In this document: piece after piece, positions 16,712 to 25,264 of the stretch
Layout: every line of letters begins with the position of its first letter
Position numbering within the stretch: position 1 is the first letter of the stretch
NCBI GenBank assembly: GCA_905199445.1
Contig: CAJKGK010000031.1
Coordinates: forward strand, 1-35,196
Length of the DNA: 35,196 nt
Direction: 5' to 3'
From: an uncultured Lachnospiraceae bacterium
GTDB taxonomy: Bacteria > Bacillota > Clostridia > Lachnospirales > Lachnospiraceae
Program-made: the position numbers and the translations under genes
The notes under the pieces: generated by a model
Databases searched by the model: none
What the model saw: only the letters and a program-made list of their open reading frames with translations
What the model was told of the DNA's origin: nothing

Positions 16712-17947
16712 ATGAAATTATTACATACAGCAGATTGGCATCTGGGCAAGCTTTTGGAGGGCTGTTCCCGCCTGGAGGAACAGCGGATTGTTCTTGCTCA
16801 GTTTTGTGAAATGGCCTGCACACATGATGTGGATGCCATATGTATTGCAGGAGATGTGTTTGATAACAGCCATCCCAGTGCAGCTGCAGAGGAATTGTTT
16901 TATTCTACAATTAAAGTGTTGAGTGATGAGGGAAGACGTCTGGTTATTGTTATAGCAGGAAACCACGATCAGGCTTTACGCCTTGAGGCCATTGCGCCGC
17001 TGGCCAGAGAGCACGGCATTGTGATTTTCGGTACCCCTAAAAGTGAGATTTTATCGGGAAAATATGGGCCCTTTGACGTTGAGGCCCTGGATGCGGGCGT
17101 GTTTTCTGTAAACTTTAAACGTTCCGGAGAAACAGGGGTATTTGCCTGTGTTCCTTATCCTGGCGAAAAAAGTCTTAATGAAGTTTTATATAATGAAGCC
17201 GATGACGAAGAAAAAAAGGCAGAGGATTATACAAAGCGGGTGGCCCGGCTGCTTGAGTCCAGAGCTTCTTATTTCAGACCGGATACGGTGAATGTGATGA
17301 TCAGCCATGTGTATACCATGAACAGTACCCAGGATGGTTCGGAACGGGGGATTATGCTGGGAAGCAGCTATATGCTGCCGACGGATATTTTCCCGGAAAG
17401 TGCCCAGTATGTGGCGCTGGGGCATGTCCATCGGCCTCAGCGGGTGCCTGGCAGTCATGGGCGTATACGCTACAGCGGATCCATATTGCCATACAGGCTG
17501 ACAGAGACCGTTATTGCAAAGCAGTGCTGTCTTGTGACGCTTTTTCCGGGAAAGGCCTGCGAGGTTGAGGATTTATATTTTAATAATCCTAAACCCATAG
17601 AAAAATGGGTATGTAAAAGCTATGAAGAAGCTCTTGAAAGATGCCGCCAGGAAGGGCATAGAAGCTGTTATGTGTATCTGAGAATTTACACGGACAGTTT
17701 TATTCGGGAGGAACAGATCAGGGAACTGAAAAAATATAAATCAGATATTTTGGAAATTGTTCCGGTATTTCCTGATGAGTCACAGGAGCTGACCATGGAA
17801 TCTGTGGCGGAAAAGGATTTTATGGAACTGTTTGAGGACTATTATAAATTTAGAAAAGGCGTGGCTGCCAGCCAGGACTTACTTGAGCTGCTGGCCCAGG
17901 TTGTTGAGGGAGGTGAGGATAGTGAAGCCGATTTCACTGACAGTTAA
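16712..17947 (+). CDS. sbcD: Exonuclease SbcCD, nuclease subunit SbcD
   Basis: Mre11-type nuclease of the SbcCD complex, which opens hairpins and trims DNA ends with bound protein. The metal-binding motifs are visible: HTADWHLG (D8, H10), GDVFD (D48), GNHD (84-86, after V80-I81-A82), SHVY and LGHVHRPQ. I start at ATG 16712, because GGGAGG (16702-16707) is 4 bases upstream and the sequence opens MKLLHTADWH as in the family; the open frame before it is not homologous. It has 411 aa. The last 26 bases overlap the start of sbcC, so the subunits are translationally coupled. Confidence 0.95.
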   Translation: MKLLHTADWHLGKLLEGCSRLEEQRIVLAQFCEMACTHDVDAICIAGDVFDNSHPSAAAEELFYSTIKVLSDEGRRLVIVIAGNHDQALRLEAIAPLAREHGIVIFGTPKSEILSGKYGPFDVEALDAGVFSVNFKRSGETGVFACVPYPGEKSLNEVLYNEADDEEKKAEDYTKRVARLLESRASYFRPDTVNVMISHVYTMNSTQDGSERGIMLGSSYMLPTDIFPESAQYVALGHVHRPQRVPGSHGRIRYSGSILPYRLTETVIAKQCCLVTLFPGKACEVEDLYFNNPKPIEKWVCKSYEEALERCRQEGHRSCYVYLRIYTDSFIREEQIRELKKYKSDILEIVPVFPDESQELTMESVAEKDFMELFEDYYKFRKGVAASQDLLELLAQVVEGGEDSEADFTDS

Positions 17948-20900
17948 GGGGTTAAACAGCTTTGAAAGTGCACAGACTGTAGATTTCACTCTGCTGACCA
18001 AAGATGGCCTGTTTGGTATTTTCGGTCCCACAGGAAGCGGGAAAAGCAGTGTGTTGGATGGAATGACCATGGCTTTGTATGGAGATATGGCCAGAAAGAG
18101 CACAAATTATATCAATGTAAATACAGACCGGGCTTCAGTGGATTTTACATTTTCCATTGAGGACGGATATCCTCATATATACAGAGTTTCCCGCAGCTTT
18201 AAGCGGAATAAGGAGGGCAATATACGTGCCGAAAATGCCCGCCTTGTAGAGATTATGGGGGATGATGAAAATGTTCTTGCAGATAAAACCACATCGGTAA
18301 ACAAATACTGTCAGTCCATTATCGGATTGTCTTTGCAGGATTTTTTCAGAACCGTGGTACTTCCCCAGGGTAAGTTTTCTGAGTTTTTAAAGTTAAACGG
18401 TAAAGAGCGAAACCAGATGCTGGAGCGGCTCTTTCATCTGGAAAAATACGGGGACGCCCTGAATAATCGAATTAAGGTCAGCAAAGATAAGGCTCAGGAA
18501 CAAAAAAATATCCTGGAAGGCGAACTTTCAGCCTATGACGGTGTCAGTGAGGCAAATATTCTGGCCACAAAAACACAGTTGGAGAAAACGCAGGCGGATA
18601 TCCACATTGTTAAAGAGCAGCTTAATGCCCAGACACAGCAAAGGGATGCGCTTAAAGCTGTATGGGATTTACAGCAGCGTCTGACAGAGGCAGCAAAAAC
18701 CGGTGAAATGCTGAAGGCTGAGAAGACGGCCATGGATGAGCTGGGCGGTGTGCTGGAACGGGCTCAGACAGCCGAAAAATTATACCCTGTAGTCCAGGAT
18801 GTTAAATTGTGGAAGGAAAACACAAAAAAGGAAGGCAACCGGTGCGCTCAGGCGGAAAATGCCTGGAATCAGGCGAATAAGGAAAAAAGTCTAAAAGAAG
18901 CTGACCAGAGGCGTTTAAGTGAAAAACAGCGGATACTGCTGCCTGTTCTTCAGAATCACAAATCACGGTTGGAGATGGCGCTGGATCACTGGCATAAACT
19001 TCAAAACAGTATAGAAACTTTTGAGACGGATAAAAAACAGCTGGACAAGCTTAAAGAAGAATATGAGGCAGCCCAAAAAGCCTTTGAGGAAAATAAAAAG
19101 CAGCAGTCCCGGCTGAAACAGCAGCTGGAAACCGATGAAGCAGCCATGGCAGAAAACAGTGTCAGTGCCAGCCTTCAGGAGGCAGTGGCCACAGGTGTAC
19201 AGCTGGAAAATAAGCTGTTTGAGCAAAAAGGGCAGATACAGGACTTTAGCAGCCAAATAGAGGCACTGAATGTGGGTGAAAAAAAGGCGTCCATGGATCG
19301 GCTGGCTCAAAAAAAAGATGAATGGGATGTCCGGTTTTCAGACTGCAGGCGCCAGAGCAAGGAAATTCAGGAAGCGCTAATGGCGGTGGGGGATTTGTCT
19401 CAACAAAAAATTATGCTGGAAAAGGCCAGACTGGAGCAGAAAAATAATCAACATTTGCTGGATCAGATTGCAGAAGCGGATCAGAAGGTTTTAAAACGCC
19501 AATCTATTTTGGCGCAAAAACAGCAGGATTATGAAAAGCTTCGGCGGCTTTTGCCGGAATATGAAAAGGACTATGAGCAGGCTCAGCGGGAAAATCTGGC
19601 TGCCGAACTGGCTGCCGGCTTAAAAGAAGGACAGCCCTGTCCGGTCTGTGGTAATCCCCATCCCAGAGTGATCTGTCATAATGATAACCCTAAATCGGTT
19701 GAACTCAAAAAGGCTCAGTGGGATAAAGTGCGTGTATCCTGTGAGAATATGGGAAAACAGGTGTCAGAGGTTAAGGCGCTGCTTCAGGCGCAGACGGACC
19801 AGAAAAACAAACTTGAGGCCGATCGTGAGCTGCTGAATCCGTTATATCTGGAAATGGATCTTTCGCAGCTGGAAAAACAGCTTGAAAGTCAAAACAGATA
19901 TAAGGAGAGCCTGGAAACAAAACGCAAAGCAATTGAAGAATATGAGCAGCATTGCAGTGAACAGCGGCTGCGTTCTGGAAATGACTATGAGAAAGCCAGG
20001 GCTGCGTATGAGCATGAGGTTGCTAAAATGGGAGAATACCGCCAGCGGCTGTCCCAGGCAAAACAACTGTATGAAGATTTAAAAAATCGTTATATAGATC
20101 TGTGCCGGCATAGCCCCTTTGAGGAGCTGAAACAAATCGAACGCTGTATTGGCGGGGGGCTTGGTAAACCCTGTTTTGGCCCTCTGCTGCAATCAATTCA
20201 GGAAAAGAACAGAGCCTGTGAAGGACTGCGTCGACAGACGGAGTCCCTGCGAAAAAAGTACGAAGCCGTACAGCAGTCGGGTGAGACTCAAAAGGAACTG
20301 CAAAATCAAAAGGCAATGGCTTATAATGAATTGCGGGGCCGTCTTTTAATTCAAAAAGAAAATATTAAGCAGCAACAGGCCGATGTTTTGGAACTGTCTG
20401 ATGGACGGAGAGATATTGAGGCGGCACTTTCTCAGGTTGTTGGGGAAATGGAGCAGCTGAATCAGGCTGCCGAAGCCGCTAATGCTCAGGCCTTGCAGGC
20501 TAATCAAAAGGAACAGGAAGCCAGAGATGTTCTGGATGTTCAAAAGCAGCGTCTTGAGGGGGCAAACAGCCGATATGCGGGAGCCATGGAGCAGCTTCAA
20601 AGAGATATGTCCGCAGCAGGTGTTTTAGAATGTTCATGGATTGAAGAAAATAAAAGGGACAGAGAATTTGTGACAAGAACCGAAGCGCAGCTGGAAAATT
20701 ATAAAAAGGACTGTCTGAATAATGAGACATTGCTGGAGCAGCTGACACAGCAGCTGGCCGGACGCAGTACAGACAGCGCGCAAATCCATGCGCTGGAAAA
20801 CCAGGTTTTGAATTTGACCAAACAGTCCCAGGAACTGCATCAGGTTTACGGACGTCTTAGTGATCAGCTGACTGTTTTGCAGCAGCGGTGGATTATCCTG

Positions 20901-21449
20901 CAGGATCGGCAGAAAAAACTCCGGGATATTGCCGGTCGTCTGGATATTTTAAATGAGCTGTTCGATATATTTAAAGGGAAGCGTTTTGTAGAGTTCGTTG
21001 CCAGGTATTATCTGGAGTATATTTCCAGGGAGGCCAACGAGCAGTTAAAGAATATAACAAACGGAGCCTATGGCCTGGAAACAAACGAGGACGGCTATTT
21101 TATGATCAGAGATTATAAAAACGGCGGTGCCTTAAGAGATGCCTCTACTTTATCCGGCGGGGAAACATTTATGGCCTCTCTGGCCCTGGCTCTGGCTTTA
21201 TCCGCTCAGGTTCAGTTAAAAAACAGTGCGCCCCTGGAATTATTTTTCCTGGATGAAGGTTTTGGAACTCTGGATGAAAATTATTTGGATGTAGTTATGC
21301 AGTCCCTGGAAAAAATCCGCAACAGCAGACGTAGTGTGGGGGTTATTTCTCATGTGGATGACATTAAAGAGCGGATTCATGCCCGTCTGATTGTGGAGCC
21401 GGCCCGGTCCGGACTGGGCGGCACAAAGCTGCGGGTAGAGATTGTATAA
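17922..21449 (+). CDS. sbcC: Exonuclease SbcCD, ATPase subunit SbcC
   Basis: Rad50-type SMC ATPase that clamps DNA for SbcD. Walker A GPTGSGKS lies at 35-42. A long coiled coil (about 190-1000) is rich in Gln, Glu, Lys and Ala and is broken by the zinc hook CPVC (C573-C576). The C-terminal ATPase half has LSGGE (1077-1081) and Walker B FFLDEGFGTLD (D1111, E1112). It has 1176 aa, a full length. I choose GTG 17922, since the near-perfect ribosome site GGGAGGTGA (17908-17916) is 5 bases upstream and the product begins MKPISLTVKGLNSF like its relatives. GTG 17913 lies inside that site. Confidence 0.95.
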   Translation: MKPISLTVKGLNSFESAQTVDFTLLTKDGLFGIFGPTGSGKSSVLDGMTMALYGDMARKSTNYINVNTDRASVDFTFSIEDGYPHIYRVSRSFKRNKEGNIRAENARLVEIMGDDENVLADKTTSVNKYCQSIIGLSLQDFFRTVVLPQGKFSEFLKLNGKERNQMLERLFHLEKYGDALNNRIKVSKDKAQEQKNILEGELSAYDGVSEANILATKTQLEKTQADIHIVKEQLNAQTQQRDALKAVWDLQQRLTEAAKTGEMLKAEKTAMDELGGVLERAQTAEKLYPVVQDVKLWKENTKKEGNRCAQAENAWNQANKEKSLKEADQRRLSEKQRILLPVLQNHKSRLEMALDHWHKLQNSIETFETDKKQLDKLKEEYEAAQKAFEENKKQQSRLKQQLETDEAAMAENSVSASLQEAVATGVQLENKLFEQKGQIQDFSSQIEALNVGEKKASMDRLAQKKDEWDVRFSDCRRQSKEIQEALMAVGDLSQQKIMLEKARLEQKNNQHLLDQIAEADQKVLKRQSILAQKQQDYEKLRRLLPEYEKDYEQAQRENLAAELAAGLKEGQPCPVCGNPHPRVICHNDNPKSVELKKAQWDKVRVSCENMGKQVSEVKALLQAQTDQKNKLEADRELLNPLYLEMDLSQLEKQLESQNRYKESLETKRKAIEEYEQHCSEQRLRSGNDYEKARAAYEHEVAKMGEYRQRLSQAKQLYEDLKNRYIDLCRHSPFEELKQIERCIGGGLGKPCFGPLLQSIQEKNRACEGLRRQTESLRKKYEAVQQSGETQKELQNQKAMAYNELRGRLLIQKENIKQQQADVLELSDGRRDIEAALSQVVGEMEQLNQAAEAANAQALQANQKEQEARDVLDVQKQRLEGANSRYAGAMEQLQRDMSAAGVLECSWIEENKRDREFVTRTEAQLENYKKDCLNNETLLEQLTQQLAGRSTDSAQIHALENQVLNLTKQSQELHQVYGRLSDQLTVLQQRWIILQDRQKKLRDIAGRLDILNELFDIFKGKRFVEFVARYYLEYISREANEQLKNITNGAYGLETNEDGYFMIRDYKNGGALRDASTLSGGETFMASLALALALSAQVQLKNSAPLELFFLDEGFGTLDENYLDVVMQSLEKIRNSRRSVGVISHVDDIKERIHARLIVEPARSGLGGTKLRVEIV

Positions 21450-21487
21450 GGACAGTGCTGTGTCGAAGAAATGGGGAGGTGCTTTTT

Positions 21488-21808
21488 ATGCTGATTGGTT
21501 TTATCATATGGGAACTGGTAAGTCTGATCTTTGTTGCTATTGCTCTGTGGTGCAGACGATCTGAAAAACCGGTAGGATTTTGGTCAAATGTCCGTTTTGA
21601 GGCGGATCGAATCGGTGATGTTTCGGCATATAACCGGGCTGTATCAAAATTATGGCTGGGTTTTGCCCTGGTGCTGGCGGTTTTGGGGCTGCCTATGCTC
21701 CTGGAAAATTCTGCTCTGATTTTATTGTCAGTTGTGGGTCTGATGTTATCGGTGATTGCGATAATGGTGATTTACATGAATATTGAAAAGAAATTCAGGA
21801 TAAAGTAA
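21488..21808 (+). CDS. Small membrane protein, function unknown
   Basis: A 106-aa protein with three predicted membrane helices: about residues 2-21, 48-66 and 70-95. An Arg-rich loop (WCRRSEKP, then NVRFEADRIGDVSAYNRAVSKLW) lies between the first two. ATG 21488 is preceded by GGGGAGG (21473-21479) at 8 bases, so it is well placed for translation. It lies 38 bases after sbcC and is probably in the same transcript. The PVGFW and YN-x-AVSKLW segments recall small membrane proteins of Lachnospiraceae, but I cannot assign a function. Confidence 0.75.
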   Translation: MLIGFIIWELVSLIFVAIALWCRRSEKPVGFWSNVRFEADRIGDVSAYNRAVSKLWLGFALVLAVLGLPMLLENSALILLSVVGLMLSVIAIMVIYMNIEKKFRIK

Positions 21809-21832
21809 TTTTACAGGAGCACAGGGATAGGG

Positions 21833-22387
21833 TTAAAGGCAGGTTCGCCACGGCCTCAAGGGCTGAGGATGAACGGATAATTCATGAATAATTTTCCGAT
21901 AATAGCCCACACCGTGCCATTGTCCATCTTTGAAGCCGCAGTCTGGAAGGATACCGCACAGCTGGTAGCCGCAGCTTTTGTGGAACTCTTCGCTTTCGGG
22001 ATTTGGAACCGTGATAACGGCATAAAGCTGCCGGATTCCCATGGCCTGTGCAATGGATTCCAGGCGGTCATAAAGGGCATGTCCCAGCCCCAGTCCTCTG
22101 GCATCTTCAGAAAGGTAGATGGATGTTTCAGCCACCCATGTATAAGCGGCACGGGACCGGAATTCGCTGATGTAGGCATAGCCCAGAAGGCAGTTGTCTC
22201 TAAGGATGACAAGAACCGGATATTTTTCTTCGATTTTCATAATTCTTTGCTGAAATATTTTCGAACTGGGCACATCGTATTCAAAAGTAATCGGTGTTTT
22301 AAAAATATAGGGCGTATAAATTTCCAGCATTTTGTCTGTATCTTCTTTGACGGCTGGACGGATTAATAATTGTTCTGAGCTATACAT
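21833..22387 (-). CDS. GNAT N-acetyltransferase, phosphinothricin acetyltransferase-like
   Basis: A 184-aa enzyme of the PAT/YncA branch of GNAT. Typical features are the N-terminal IRPAVKEDTDKMLEIYTPYI, the TFEYDVPS substrate-loop block, ETSIYLSEDARGLGLG carrying the acetyl-CoA loop (R97-G102), and the motif around NPESEEFHKSCGY. Relatives acetylate methionine sulfoximine, phosphinothricin or amino-acid analogues. I start at the ATG whose first base is 22387, with GAGGT (complement of 22395-22399) at 7 bases; the frame upstream to 22459 lacks a ribosome site. It converges with the small membrane protein gene with 24 bases between stops and no clear terminator, and it diverges from the CARF-nuclease gene. 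Confidence 0.88.
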   Translation of the reverse strand: MYSSEQLLIRPAVKEDTDKMLEIYTPYIFKTPITFEYDVPSSKIFQQRIMKIEEKYPVLVILRDNCLLGYAYISEFRSRAAYTWVAETSIYLSEDARGLGLGHALYDRLESIAQAMGIRQLYAVITVPNPESEEFHKSCGYQLCGILPDCGFKDGQWHGVGYYRKIIHELSVHPQPLRPWRTCL

Positions 22388-22538
22388 AAAAATTACCTCG
22401 TTTTCATCGTCATATAGTATTTGTGACTTTATTGTATTAAAAAAATGTGGATTCGTCAAATAAAGACATCCATTTGCGTTTGGGGATGAATGGCGTGTTT
22501 GAGGTATAAATTGGGGTTCTAAATAAAGGGGTGCTGAT

Positions 22539-23723
22539 ATGGATATATTGATTGAGTTTTACCATAAAAATATTTTGGATAATATGATTTCGGTACTAAG
22601 CCTTAAGCCGGATGTACTGATGATTTATTTTGACCCGGAAAGATATTCCCATACAGATGTTTATGACATCTATCTTGCGTGTCAAAAATATATCCCTCAT
22701 TTACGGCTGGAAACAGGCACTTATCCGTCTGCAGATTTTAAAAAAATAGACGAAAAATTAAATGCTTATGTCAGTGGCCAGCCCAAGGACAGCCTGACGA
22801 TTGATCTGACCGGCGGCAATGAACTGACTGCTGTGGCATCGTACCGCTGTGCATTGCTCGGGTCAATCAGACTGGTTTATTCCAGTGTTCAGCATTCCAG
22901 GGTCTGCAATCTTTTTGAACCGGAAAAAAAATATGGCTGTCATTATTTTGAATTGGCAGATATTATCGAGGCGGACGGCGGAAGGGTTGTGTCAGCTTCA
23001 GATTCTGAAACGCTGAATAAAGAGAAACGGCATTTAATGAATTTGACCCGGGTTATTCTTGAAAATGTACCTTTGTGGTCATCGACCTGCAGTTATTTTC
23101 AGAAAAACAGTATTTCAAACCGGGTGAATCATCAGCTGCATTTTGAGGGAAAGATAGAGCTCTGGCCTAAAAATCACAGGCGTGTACCCGATGAACGTAT
23201 GCTTCAGGCTTTTTCAAAGGAACAGTTTATACGCCACCTGTATATAAAGGGGGACAGATTCAGCTTTGATTATAAAAACAGAGAAGCCATGGGTTATATT
23301 TCTTCATTTGGTGTATGGCTGGAACTGCGCACTTATTTTGCCATGGCACAGTCGCAGCAGTTTCATGATGTGTTAACCGGCGTAAAAATTGATTGGAACC
23401 GAAACGATGGGAATGATATTGTTGGCAATGAAATCGATGTGATGGCACTGTACGGCTGTGTGCCGGTAGTGATTTCATGTAAAATGTCTGAACATGCCAC
23501 GGATGCGGATGCTGTCAATGAGCTGTATACCGTCAGTCGGAGAGTGAGTAAGGGGCATGTGATTCGGGTGCTTGTAACTTACAGTGATATTAAAGCTCAG
23601 CGCAGCGGTATTTATTTAAAAGCATTGGAGATGGGAATCATTGTTATGGACAAAGATGATATTATGCACCCTGCATTTTCCAAACGTTTGGAGCGGGCGA
23701 TTTGTCAGAGTATTCAGAAATAA
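22539..23723 (+). CDS. CARF-nuclease protein, Card1/DUF1887-like, with no CRISPR neighbours
   Basis: A 394-aa protein with two parts. Residues 1-150 look like the Rossmann-like CARF domain of Card1/Can2 effectors: alternating strands open with MDILIEFYHKN, and a TGG loop sits in TIDLTGGNELTAVASY (91-95). Residues 250-350 look like a PD-(D/E)xK nuclease: GVWLEL with E262, then GNEIDVMAL with D300, then VVISCKMS with K315. Card1 relatives bind cyclic oligoadenylate made by type III CRISPR Cas10 and cut DNA or RNA. Here the loop reads TGGNE rather than TGGTK, and the usual acidic residue before Lys is S313. No cas gene or repeat array is present. ATG 22539 follows AAGGGGTG. The assignment was made by eye; a restriction-like nuclease with a different ligand is the alternative. 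Confidence 0.75.
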   Translation: MDILIEFYHKNILDNMISVLSLKPDVLMIYFDPERYSHTDVYDIYLACQKYIPHLRLETGTYPSADFKKIDEKLNAYVSGQPKDSLTIDLTGGNELTAVASYRCALLGSIRLVYSSVQHSRVCNLFEPEKKYGCHYFELADIIEADGGRVVSASDSETLNKEKRHLMNLTRVILENVPLWSSTCSYFQKNSISNRVNHQLHFEGKIELWPKNHRRVPDERMLQAFSKEQFIRHLYIKGDRFSFDYKNREAMGYISSFGVWLELRTYFAMAQSQQFHDVLTGVKIDWNRNDGNDIVGNEIDVMALYGCVPVVISCKMSEHATDADAVNELYTVSRRVSKGHVIRVLVTYSDIKAQRSGIYLKALEMGIIVMDKDDIMHPAFSKRLERAICQSIQK

Positions 23724-23779
23724 ATAATAATTTTAGAGATATTTATTAAAGAAGTAATAATAAAATAAGTAATAGCCGT

Positions 23780-23809
23780 TTGACGTATGGCTATACGCAA
23801 TGGTATAAT
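23780..23809 (+). promoter_or_regulatory. Strong promoter of the xpaC-telA operon
   Basis: TTGACG (23780-23785), an 18-base spacer and TATAAT (23804-23809) with a TGG just before it, giving an extended -10. The short palindrome CGTAT/ATACG (23784-23788 and 23793-23797) sits in the spacer and could be an operator. Transcription would begin near 23816. Confidence 0.75.
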
Positions 23810-23833
23810 AGCAAAAAGTGTTATTATACCATT
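23799..23833. repeat. 12-base inverted repeat over the xpaC -10 box
   Basis: AATGGTATAATA (23799-23810) and TATTATACCATT (23822-23833) are perfect inverted copies 11 bases apart. The left arm contains the -10 box and the right arm carries a mirror-image TATAAT on the other strand. The feature is followed by a short T run, so it might be an operator, a leader hairpin or a weak terminator. Confidence 0.7.
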
Positions 23834-23863
23834 TTTTATGTCATTAGGAAAAGAGGGTTAACG

Positions 23864-25222
23864 ATGGATCTTCGAGACATACAGGACTTGGGAGAACAGA
23901 TTCGATACAGAGTTCAGGATGCTGTGGACTCTATGAATTTTGAACAATTAAACAAAGATATACGGCGTACGGCCGATGACGTTATATCCGGCGTGAAAAA
24001 AGGCTTTGATCAGTACCGTCAGGAAAATCCAAGAGATAATTTCAGCGAACAATTCAGGAGGGAAAATCAGCGCCAAAGTGATTATCGCCAAAATAATGCC
24101 TATGGCTTTCATCAACATACAGACTGGGGAACCCGGATGGAAGAGGAAGCCAGGAAGATGGGGCAGGAAGTCAAAAGAACTGCGGATGATATTTTCCATC
24201 ATGCCGGTCAAAGGAAGGAAAAAAATCCCAGAGGTGAAGCCCCATCCGGTGAACGTGCGGTGATGAAGTATCCTTTTCCCGTAGCCGGTAAAATTGCCGG
24301 AAGTGTGTCCGGTGTTTTGCTTACCGTGTTCGGATCAATAGGTATCGGTATTACAGGTATCTTTATGCTGATTATGCTCATGGCTGTTTTGGCTGCCCCG
24401 TTAGAGATTTTTTCTGCGCTGCTGTTTGGTTTTTCACCGCTGCTGATTATATTTATTGTGATGACAGTGATCGGCTGTCGTAAAAGAAGCCGTATCCGGA
24501 GATTTCGTACTTATTTGACCCGTCTGGGCAATCAGGTTTACTGTTCAGTGAAGGATTTGGCTACGGGTGTGGGAAAAAGCGAACGTTTTGTGCTCAGGGA
24601 TCTGGGACGGATGATTTCCCTGGGATATTTCCCGGAAGGTCATATTGATGAACAGAAAACCTGTCTGATGACGACAGATCATATTTATGAACAGTATTTG
24701 ATGGCTATGAAAAGTATGAAAGACCGGGAACATTCTGAGACGCTTCAAAGTGATGAGACGGCGCACCCTGTATCCGGTGAAAGTATGGAGAGCGAAGACC
24801 TTAAAGATCTTGTCAAACTGGAAAAAGAGTATATGACCAAAATCCGGAAAGCCAATGATGATATTCCTGACACTCAGATCAGCAATAAGCTGTCCCGTAT
24901 GGAGGTTATTATTGAAAAGATTTTTGAGGAGGTCAGGAAACATCCGGAAAAGATTTCAAAGATCTCCCAATTTATTGACTACTATATGCCTATGACCATT
25001 AAGCTGGTAGAGGCATACAGAGATTTTGACAGCCAGTCCATTCAGGGCGACAATATTAAAAAGGCTAAAAAAGAAATAGAAAATACACTGGATACGATTA
25101 ATATGGCTTATGAAAAGCTGTATGACAGCATGTACCTGGAAGCCGCCATGGATGTTTCCAGTGATATCAGTGTACTTCAGACTCTGCTGGCTCAGGAGGG
25201 TCTGACTAAAAAAGACTTTTGA
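23864..25222 (+). CDS. xpaC: XpaC-family membrane protein
   Basis: A 452-aa protein of the XpaC family, named for hydrolysis of 5-bromo-4-chloroindolyl phosphate in Bacillus. Residues 1-130 are charged and contain two similar segments, RRTADDV (34-40) and KRTADDI (104-110). Two hydrophobic segments lie at about 149-178 and 183-204. The rest is a cytosolic helical domain (KDLATGVGKSERFVLRDLGRMISLGYFPEG, then a long coiled-coil-like region). I start at ATG 23864 with AAGAGGG just upstream; the open frame before it contains the promoter. It is followed 42 bases later by a TelA gene, the same order as xpaC-yaaN of B. subtilis. The real function is unproved; a cell-envelope stress role is inferred. 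Confidence 0.85.
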   Translation: MDLRDIQDLGEQIRYRVQDAVDSMNFEQLNKDIRRTADDVISGVKKGFDQYRQENPRDNFSEQFRRENQRQSDYRQNNAYGFHQHTDWGTRMEEEARKMGQEVKRTADDIFHHAGQRKEKNPRGEAPSGERAVMKYPFPVAGKIAGSVSGVLLTVFGSIGIGITGIFMLIMLMAVLAAPLEIFSALLFGFSPLLIIFIVMTVIGCRKRSRIRRFRTYLTRLGNQVYCSVKDLATGVGKSERFVLRDLGRMISLGYFPEGHIDEQKTCLMTTDHIYEQYLMAMKSMKDREHSETLQSDETAHPVSGESMESEDLKDLVKLEKEYMTKIRKANDDIPDTQISNKLSRMEVIIEKIFEEVRKHPEKISKISQFIDYYMPMTIKLVEAYRDFDSQSIQGDNIKKAKKEIENTLDTINMAYEKLYDSMYLEAAMDVSSDISVLQTLLAQEGLTKKDF

Positions 25223-25264
25223 TACCAGATGACAGAAGCTGGATAAATAATGGAGGATTGCGGT

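Noticed and set aside
17832..17947. SbcC beginning at 17832 as a longer protein, or an SbcD-SbcC fusion
   Set aside because: The strong ribosome site at 17908-17916 and the family-like start at 17922 fit two overlapping genes. The sbcD stop at 17945-17947 is intact.
21884..22366. 160-codon + strand open frame opposite the PAT-like acetyltransferase
   Set aside because: The minus strand gives a clear GNAT protein with an acetyl-CoA loop and a ribosome site. The + frame has neither.
22388..23863. CRISPR array near the CARF-nuclease
   Set aside because: No regularly spaced direct repeats exist in the flanking gaps. The only repeats are single inverted repeats at the xpaC promoter and an AT-only pair at 23719-23747.
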